A DNA stretch of 11,305 bases from positions 1-11,305 of the forward strand of contig CAIXOY010000441.1 of the NCBI GenBank assembly GCA_903921135.1. The letters are read 5' to 3'. Shown one piece after another: positions 7,634-11,305 of this stretch (the stretch's first letter is position 1; each line of letters begins with the position of its first letter). The translations under genes and the position numbers were made by a program. The DNA comes from an uncultured Gammaproteobacteria bacterium. GTDB taxonomy: Bacteria > Pseudomonadota > Gammaproteobacteria > Pseudomonadales > UBA5518. The notes beneath the pieces are model-generated. The model saw nothing but the letters and a program-made list of their open reading frames with translations, did no database searches and had not been told where the DNA came from.

Positions 7634-8497
7634 ATGCCGCAGTACCTCCTCGACCTCGTGTTCGCGATGTTTGCCTGGTGGTTCGGCACTGGCGTGGTGC
7701 TGTACCTGAACCAGTTGCCCGAGCGCACCTACCGGTGGAGCCTCTCGGCCGCCACGCTGGTCATGCTGGCGTCCCTCTACGGCCTCACGCAGAGCGCGCA
7801 GGATGCGAGCAGCCGCGGCGCGCTGCTCGCGTTCACACAGGCGCTGCTGGTGTGGGCGTGGATGGAGATGAGCTACTTCACCGGCGCACTTACAGGCCCC
7901 GACAACTCGCCCTGCCCCGAGGGCGCGCGCGGCTGGCAGCGCTTCCGTCTGGCCCTGCGCACCAGCCTCTACCACGAGATGGCGGTTGCGGCCGCGGGCG
8001 TGCTGATCATCCTCCTCACACTGGATGCCCCCAACCCCGTCGGGGCGTGGACCTACACCACGCTCTGGCTGATGCGCTGGAGCGCGAAACTCAATCTCTT
8101 CTTCGGCGTGGCGAACGTCCACGACGAGTGGTTCCCGCAGCGGCTCGCTTACCTCTCGAGCTACATCCGCCGCCAACCCATGAACCTGTTCTTCCCGCTG
8201 TCGGTATGCGCGGGAACCATCGCGGCGACCTGGATGTTCAGCGCAGCCGACACCTCCGATTCCTTCCGCATGACGAGCCACGTGCTGGTGGGCACGCTGC
8301 TCGCGCTGGGCACGCTGGAGCACTGGTTCCTGGTGCTGCCGCTGCGGGATTCGCTGTTGTGGCAATGGGCGCTCAAAGCTGCCCGCCGCGCAAAACAACC
8401 GGGACACGATGACCCGGACAAGACGACATCCCTCGCCGTCGAGCTGCGCGAAAAGGACCGCGCTGCGCGCGTCGAGAGGGCGATCACGGCTGGTTGA
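7634..8497 (+). CDS. puhE: Photosynthetic complex assembly protein PuhE (DUF3623 family)
   Basis: PuhE is a multi-spanning inner-membrane protein found almost only in purple photosynthesis clusters; mutants of its relatives have altered reaction-centre and pigment levels, but its activity is unknown. The 287-residue product shows about six or seven hydrophobic stretches and the recognisable family motifs MEMSYFTGALTGP, RFRLALRTSLYHEMAVAA and LNLFFGVANVHDEWFP. A charged, Arg/Lys/Asp-rich cytoplasmic tail closes the protein (about 255-287). There is no clear Shine-Dalgarno site before the ATG at 7634, so translation may be coupled to puhC. Its TGA lies inside a TTGAC motif that begins the candidate regulatory sequence upstream of the hemN-like gene. 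It is the last gene of the compact bch-puh block. Confidence 0.92.
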   Translation: MPQYLLDLVFAMFAWWFGTGVVLYLNQLPERTYRWSLSAATLVMLASLYGLTQSAQDASSRGALLAFTQALLVWAWMEMSYFTGALTGPDNSPCPEGARGWQRFRLALRTSLYHEMAVAAAGVLIILLTLDAPNPVGAWTYTTLWLMRWSAKLNLFFGVANVHDEWFPQRLAYLSSYIRRQPMNLFFPLSVCAGTIAATWMFSAADTSDSFRMTSHVLVGTLLALGTLEHWFLVLPLRDSLLWQWALKAARRAKQPGHDDPDKTTSLAVELREKDRAARVERAITAG

Positions 8498-8520
8498 CGT
8501 CAATCTGGATTGACTTTAGG
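8494..8520. promoter_or_regulatory. Candidate regulator-binding palindrome upstream of the hemN-like gene
   Basis: Bases 8499-8514 form a perfect inverted repeat, GTCAATC-TG-GATTGAC, with 7-bp arms and a 2-bp centre. TTGAC occurs twice in the same orientation, at 8494 and 8510, and TTGACGTCAA (8494-8503) is itself palindromic. The second TTGACT could also serve as a -35 element, but I see no convincing -10 at normal spacing. The sequence overlaps the puhE stop and lies about 135 nt before the hemN-like ATG. It suggests an operator or promoter for that gene, but it does not fit the PpsR (TGT-N12-ACA) or FNR (TTGAT-N4-ATCAA) consensus, so the regulator is unknown. The rest of 8521-8647 shows no other clear site apart from the G-rich ribosome binding region. 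Confidence 0.4.
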
Positions 8521-8647
8521 CTGCATCCGACTCGTTGTTCCGGTCGTTCCTTGATCGACTGACTACGAAATGGCTCCCCGGGCAACGGCCCCGAGCGATG
8601 GATATAGCCAGCCGCCGAAGCGTTTCATGCCTCCGGGGGGCTGATAA

Positions 8648-9985
8648 ATGAATAACTCTGTTGTGGGCGCTGCAGCGCAGCTCATCACATCCACCGCCGG
8701 GCAGCGCAAGCAGCCAGCAGCGGAGCCGTACTTTTCGGGAGCCTCCGCCGTCGGCTCCGCAGACTATGCCGAGGCGCTGTCACGACAGCCCCGCCACACG
8801 GCTGTACCTGCAGCCGTGTACCTGCACCTGCCCTTCTGCCCCTCGCGTTGCCTGAGTTGCGACCACAACACCAGCGTCAACCACGATCCCGCCACCATCG
8901 ACCGTTATCTCGATGCGCTCGAGCGGGAGCTTTCGATGGTGACTGCTCTCTCGGGGATGCGCCGGCCCGTGGCGCAGTTGCACGTGGGCGGTGGCACACC
9001 GAATTACCTCTCGGAACGCCAACTGGTGCGTCTGGCGGCATTGGTGGACACGCATTTCGCGCTGCGACCGGATGCCGAGGTCTCGCTGGAGGCAAACCCC
9101 GCGCGGGCGACGCCGGGGCAACTGGAATTACTCGCCGGTCTGGGCTTCAAGACGATCCACTTCGAACTGCGCGATCTCAATCCCGTCGTGCAGCGCAGCA
9201 TCGGCCGTGCGCACTCGGGTGCGATGATCCGGGATGTCTTCGCCAATGCGCGGGAAGCGGGCCTTCGCACCATCGCAATGGACCTGCTCTACGGACTGCC
9301 GGGCCAAAGCCAGGCCACCATTCGGCAGACCGTGGCCGAGGCACTCGCCCTGCAGCCTGACCGCGTGGCGTGCTACGCCTACTCGCGTCGCGCCGAATCC
9401 TTCCAGCACCAGCGCGCGATCGATCCGGACTCCATGCCCTCTCTGGGCGACAAGCTCGCACTCTTCAACGCCATCGCCGAGGGCTTCGAGTCGGCAGGCT
9501 ATGTGTGGGTGGGGCTGGACTCCTTCGTGCGCCCCGGAGACCCTCTCGCGCTCGCGCAGAGCGAGAGCCGGCTTCGCCGCAACTGGATCGGTTACACACA
9601 GCACGAAACCCGCGACCTCTTCGGCTTCGGCAGCAGTGCCATCAGCGAACTCGACGGCCTGTGCGTGCAGAACCATGTGGACATCGCGCGCTGGCAGGCA
9701 TCCTTGTCCGACGGCGAGTTCCCCGTACGCGGCGGCGTGCGTCTGGATGCCCGGCAGCAACGCCGCCGTGATGCCATGACACAACTGATGTGCAACATGA
9801 GCCTGCGTGATTACGCGGCCCTGCAGGACATTCCTGAAGGCCCGGGATCACTCGCGGATTACGAGCGCAATGGTCTGGTGCGCGTGAACGGTGACGCGGT
9901 GTCGATCACCCCTGAAGGACGCTTCGTGCTGCACCATCTCTGGGGAGACAGTTCTCCCCGTCATCGTTGGGACGGTGTCTGGTAA
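8648..9985 (+). CDS. hemN: HemN-family radical SAM enzyme, probable oxygen-independent coproporphyrinogen III dehydrogenase
   Basis: HemN converts coproporphyrinogen III to protoporphyrinogen IX without oxygen, feeding both heme and bacteriochlorophyll. The 445-residue product aligns by eye with E. coli HemN over most of its length. It has YLHLPFC, the cluster motif Cys64-X3-Cys68-X2-Cys71, GGGTP at 114-118, SLEANP, MDLLYGLPGQ, LDSFVRPGDPLALAQ, and LMCNMSLRDY near the C-terminus. It departs from that enzyme in several ways. The fourth cysteine next to the cluster is replaced (CDHN instead of CGCN). The SAM-contacting Gln of VQDFN reads Arg175 in LRDLN. The N-terminal PRYTSYP motif is not recognisable. 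The ATG at 8648 is preceded directly by an in-frame TAA and, 7 nt upstream, by a G-rich ribosome binding stretch, so the start cannot be earlier. It may be a photosynthesis-cluster variant of HemN or a related enzyme with a different porphyrin task. Confidence 0.8.
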   Translation: MNNSVVGAAAQLITSTAGQRKQPAAEPYFSGASAVGSADYAEALSRQPRHTAVPAAVYLHLPFCPSRCLSCDHNTSVNHDPATIDRYLDALERELSMVTALSGMRRPVAQLHVGGGTPNYLSERQLVRLAALVDTHFALRPDAEVSLEANPARATPGQLELLAGLGFKTIHFELRDLNPVVQRSIGRAHSGAMIRDVFANAREAGLRTIAMDLLYGLPGQSQATIRQTVAEALALQPDRVACYAYSRRAESFQHQRAIDPDSMPSLGDKLALFNAIAEGFESAGYVWVGLDSFVRPGDPLALAQSESRLRRNWIGYTQHETRDLFGFGSSAISELDGLCVQNHVDIARWQASLSDGEFPVRGGVRLDARQQRRRDAMTQLMCNMSLRDYAALQDIPEGPGSLADYERNGLVRVNGDAVSITPEGRFVLHHLWGDSSPRHRWDGVW

Positions 9986-9989
9986 GCAA

Positions 9990-10012
9990 GCCCCGGGGGC
10001 GTGATGCGGGGC
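9990..10012. other. GC-rich stem between convergent hemN-like gene and idi
   Basis: The 37-nt gap between the converging hemN-like gene and idi contains GCCCC (9990-9994) and GGGGC (10008-10012), which could pair, and a tighter alternative palindrome GCCCCGGGGGC at 9990-10000. No T-run follows on either strand, so it is not a standard intrinsic terminator. It may slow or end transcription from both sides, but this is inferred from position only. Confidence 0.25.
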
Positions 10013-10022
10013 ACGATCGCGC

Positions 10023-10631
10023 TCAGGCGACCGAGGCGCGCACCATCCCGCGGCTGCAGATCTGCTCTACCCGAGGCCTGAACTCGCCACGCAATCTGGC
10101 CCACTCCAGCAGGAACCAGGGCGTGAACCCGCCAGGTGCGTCCGCGACGCGCCTGTCCACCTCGGCGCAATCGAACCAGGCCCACTCCGCGATCTCCGTC
10201 GGGTTGGGACACACCCTCTGATCCCGGCCCAGACGGCCAACGAACACAGAGCACAACTCGTGCTCGCTGCCCTTGTCGGCGAAGGCGGCGTGGTATTCGA
10301 AGCGGTAAAGGCATTCAAGCTCCGCGCTGACGCCGAGCTCCTCTTTCAGGCGCCGGCGCGTGGCAAAGGCATAGGTCTCGCCACGCCTTGGATGGCTGCA
10401 GACACTGTTGGTCCAGAAACCCGCCCACAGCGGCTTCGCCGCGGCACGACGGTGCAGCAAAACGGTATCGGCATCGGCAAAGAGAAACACCGAAAACGCT
10501 CGGTGCAGAAGACCCGCGCCCACATGCGCCAGCGCTTTGCTGCAGTGACCGGTGACGACATCATCCGCGTCGACGAGAACGAGTTGCTCGTCGTCGAAGG
10601 AGACACACACGGCATCCTGGCTGTCGGACAT
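10023..10631 (-). CDS. idi: Isopentenyl-diphosphate delta-isomerase, type I
   Basis: Idi interconverts isopentenyl and dimethylallyl diphosphate, supplying precursors for carotenoids and the bacteriochlorophyll tail. From the ATG at 10631 the product has 202 residues, near the usual type I size. It is a Nudix-fold protein with the catalytic cysteine Cys78 in TNSVCSHP. The expected metal ligands are all present: His36 and His43 (AHVGAGLLHRAFS), His80, and Glu123 and Glu125 (SEHELC). RRLKEELG at 93-100 is the Nudix helix. A GTG at 10679 would add 16 residues, but ATG 10631 has GGAG 8 nt upstream and gives a family-like start. The gene lies downstream of pufA on the same strand and converges on the hemN-like gene. 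idi is found in several photosynthesis clusters, so the linkage makes sense. Confidence 0.93.
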   Translation of the reverse strand: MSDSQDAVCVSFDDEQLVLVDADDVVTGHCSKALAHVGAGLLHRAFSVFLFADADTVLLHRRAAAKPLWAGFWTNSVCSHPRRGETYAFATRRRLKEELGVSAELECLYRFEYHAAFADKGSEHELCSVFVGRLGRDQRVCPNPTEIAEWAWFDCAEVDRRVADAPGGFTPWFLLEWARLRGEFRPRVEQICSRGMVRASVA

Positions 10632-10639
10632 GGCCCAGG

Positions 10640-10644
10640 CTCCA
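10640..10644 (-). promoter_or_regulatory. Ribosome binding site that fixes the idi start
   Basis: On the minus strand TGGAG ends 8 nt before the ATG at 10631. This supports ATG 10631 over the upstream in-frame GTG at 10679, which would place the start within the hairpin at 10660-10677. Confidence 0.6.
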
Positions 10645-10648
10645 GAGG

Positions 10649-10677
10649 AAAAACGACCGGGCTCCCTTGCGGGAGCC
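10649..10677 (-). terminator. Terminator-like hairpin between pufA and idi
   Basis: Read on the minus strand, GGCTCCC (10677-10671), a GCAA tetraloop and GGGAGCC (10666-10660) make a perfect 7-bp stem. After six further bases comes TTTTT (10653-10649). The offset T-run makes it a weak intrinsic terminator, and GNRA-type loops also suit stabilising mRNA 3' ends. It lies just 18 nt upstream of the idi ATG, so it could end the pufBA transcript or reduce read-through into idi. Processing and stabilisation, as for the Rhodobacter pufA-pufL hairpins, is an alternative. Confidence 0.5.
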
Positions 10678-10833
10678 ACAGTACTGAATAAGACCCGGTT
10701 TGGCGCCGACCCGAGGGCTGAAACTCCCTGCGGGCAGCAAGAGGCCGCCTCACGACGGCCCGATTGCGAGCAATTCGCCGCCGATGGATTCCGCTTCCGA
10801 AGAAGACAGAGTCCGCCGACCGGCGCCTCCCGA

Positions 10834-10856
10834 GGATCGGGTGCCCAGTCCCGACC
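10834..10856 (-). other. Stem-loop abutting the pufA stop codon
   Basis: Immediately after the pufA TAA on the minus strand, GGTCGGG (10856-10850) can pair with CCCGATCC (10841-10834), giving a 7-bp stem with one bulged T and an 8-base loop. There is no T-run, so it looks more like a 3'-end stabilising or processing hairpin than a terminator. A competing short pairing (CCCGA with TCGGG) exists just downstream. The remaining bases between here and 10678 show no gene or clear promoter. Confidence 0.4.
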
Positions 10857-11048
10857 TTAACTGCGCGAGGCGGGCAAAGGCGCCATCTGGGCGGAGGCAA
10901 CGGACGCCGAAGCGGCCGAACCTTCGATCCAGTTGTACTTGGCCGTGCTCAACATGATGAAGTGGAGCGTAAGGGCCAATACAGCCAGCCAGAGAGTCAT
11001 TACGATCATGACCCGACGCGGGTCGAAAATAAGCCACAGTCTGTACAT
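10857..11048 (-). CDS. pufA: Light-harvesting 1 alpha polypeptide
   Basis: PufA is the alpha chain of the LH1 antenna ring around the reaction centre. The 63-residue product has the classic LH1 alpha N-terminus (MYRLWLIFDPRRVMIV), one membrane span, and the bacteriochlorophyll-ligand histidine His29 in LTLHFIMLST. Trp40 in KYNWIEG lies 11 residues after His29, the usual LH1 spacing for a hydrogen bond to the pigment acetyl group. FDPRR and HFIMLST favour LH1 over LH2. After IEG comes an Ala/Ser-rich tail of about 20 residues that may be trimmed after translation, as known for some alpha chains. The ATG at 11048 has GGAGAA about 6 nt upstream. pufB precedes it after a 48-nt gap; downstream is idi and not pufL, so this may be a secondary copy or a split puf operon. 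Confidence 0.94.
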   Translation of the reverse strand: MYRLWLIFDPRRVMIVMTLWLAVLALTLHFIMLSTAKYNWIEGSAASASVASAQMAPLPASRS

Positions 11049-11096
11049 TTCAGTTCTCCGTGCTCAAAGGGTTGCTGCGGTCCGTGAGGGCCGCAA

Positions 11097-11234
11097 TCAG
11101 AACCACGGCTTCCAGTTCCACACCAGCACGTGGGCGACCACGGCAACTGCGATGTAGGCCAAGGTCCAGGTCATGAAAGCGCTGTGGAATTCCCGCGCTT
11201 CCTGGCTAGTCAGACCAGTTTGGTTTGCAGACAT
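11097..11234 (-). CDS. pufB: Light-harvesting 1 beta polypeptide
   Basis: PufB is the beta chain of LH1 and binds bacteriochlorophyll with PufA. The short 45-residue frame translates as MSANQTGLTSQEAREFHSAF, then a membrane span, then AHVLVWNWKPWF. TGLT, the first conserved histidine (His17, REFH) and the pigment-ligand His35 (VVAH) are all present. Trp44 lies 9 residues after His35, as in typical LH1 beta chains. The ATG at 11234 has AGAGGA 7 nt upstream. The gene is smaller than common length cut-offs and is easily missed. The gap to pufA (11049-11096) contains a possible weak stem, GCGG paired with CCGC. The upstream 71 nt to the window edge (11235-11305) hold this ribosome binding site but no promoter I can assign. 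Confidence 0.95.
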   Translation of the reverse strand: MSANQTGLTSQEAREFHSAFMTWTLAYIAVAVVAHVLVWNWKPWF

Positions 11235-11305
11235 GTCTCAGTCCTCTTGTTGAAACATCACACACACCGTCCCTGAGCCCCGTTGGGCCAGACACGGACC
11301 TTCTC

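Noticed and set aside
7235..8503. A 422-codon minus-strand frame opposite puhC and puhE
   Set aside because: Same reason: low-complexity Arg/Gln/His-rich translation antisense to well-supported genes.
8498..8647. PpsR/CrtJ (TGT-N12-ACA) or FNR sites before the hemN-like gene
   Set aside because: No TGT is followed by ACA at 12-nt spacing. The TTGAC elements lack FNR half-site orientation and spacing: GTCAAT-N4-ATTGAC is inverted relative to TTGAT-N4-ATCAA.
10857..11234. Reading the beta/alpha pair as LH2 (pucBA)
   Set aside because: The alpha chain has FDPRR and the HFIMLST-YNW pattern, and the beta chain ends in VWNWKPWF; these are LH1 features. The spacings of the tryptophans also fit LH1.
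11258..11305. A minus-strand frame ending EKVRVWPNGAQGRCV before a stop upstream of pufB, possibly the tail of a preceding gene
   Set aside because: Only 15 codons are visible and they do not match the C-termini I know for BchZ, PufQ, PufM or PufC; two other frames are equally open for a similar length.
1..11305. tRNA or rRNA genes, CRISPR arrays, insertion sequences or attachment sites
   Set aside because: No repeat-spacer pattern, transposase-like frame, flanking inverted repeats or RNA gene signature was seen. The window is almost fully occupied by recognised genes.

Overview
This window is part of a photosynthesis gene cluster from a GC-rich purple phototroph that uses bacteriochlorophyll a. 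The genes are type-2 reaction-centre accessory genes (puhA, puhB, puhC, puhE, lhaA), dark-operative protochlorophyllide reductase genes (bchN, bchB, bchL), bchM, and an LH1 beta/alpha pair. Gene content and the LH1 sequences suggest a beta- or gammaproteobacterium. A lineage that acquired such a cluster by transfer, such as phototrophic Gemmatimonadota, cannot be excluded from this sequence alone.

Layout. Positions 1-8497 hold one tightly packed plus-strand superoperon: bchN (5' end cut by the window), bchB, bchL, bchM, lhaA, puhA, puhB, puhC, puhE. Gaps range from -4 to about 28 nt, with stop/start overlaps at bchL/bchM, bchM/lhaA and puhA/puhB. A 150-nt spacer containing a perfect 16-bp palindrome separates this from a plus-strand HemN-family radical SAM gene (8648-9985). 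Facing it on the minus strand are pufB (11097-11234), pufA (10857-11048), a 225-nt hairpin-bearing spacer, and idi (10023-10631), which converges on hemN with a 37-nt gap. pufB encodes only 45 residues, and simple length filters miss it.

How the genes work together. BchNBL reduces protochlorophyllide without light, and BchM methylates Mg-protoporphyrin IX earlier in the same pathway. HemN probably acts further upstream at coproporphyrinogen III. Idi supplies dimethylallyl diphosphate for carotenoids and the bacteriochlorophyll tail. LhaA, PuhB, PuhC and PuhE support assembly of LH1 and the reaction centre, whose H subunit is PuhA, and PufB/PufA form the LH1 ring.

Points worth a second look. 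bchH is absent from its common place between bchB and bchL. acsF is absent from its common place between puhC and puhE. pufBA is followed by idi instead of pufLM. The HemN homologue departs from the E. coli enzyme at several characteristic positions. The hemN upstream palindrome and the pufA-idi hairpins are candidate regulatory structures. I see no unrelated new system: the interest lies in lineage-specific rearrangement of a known cluster.
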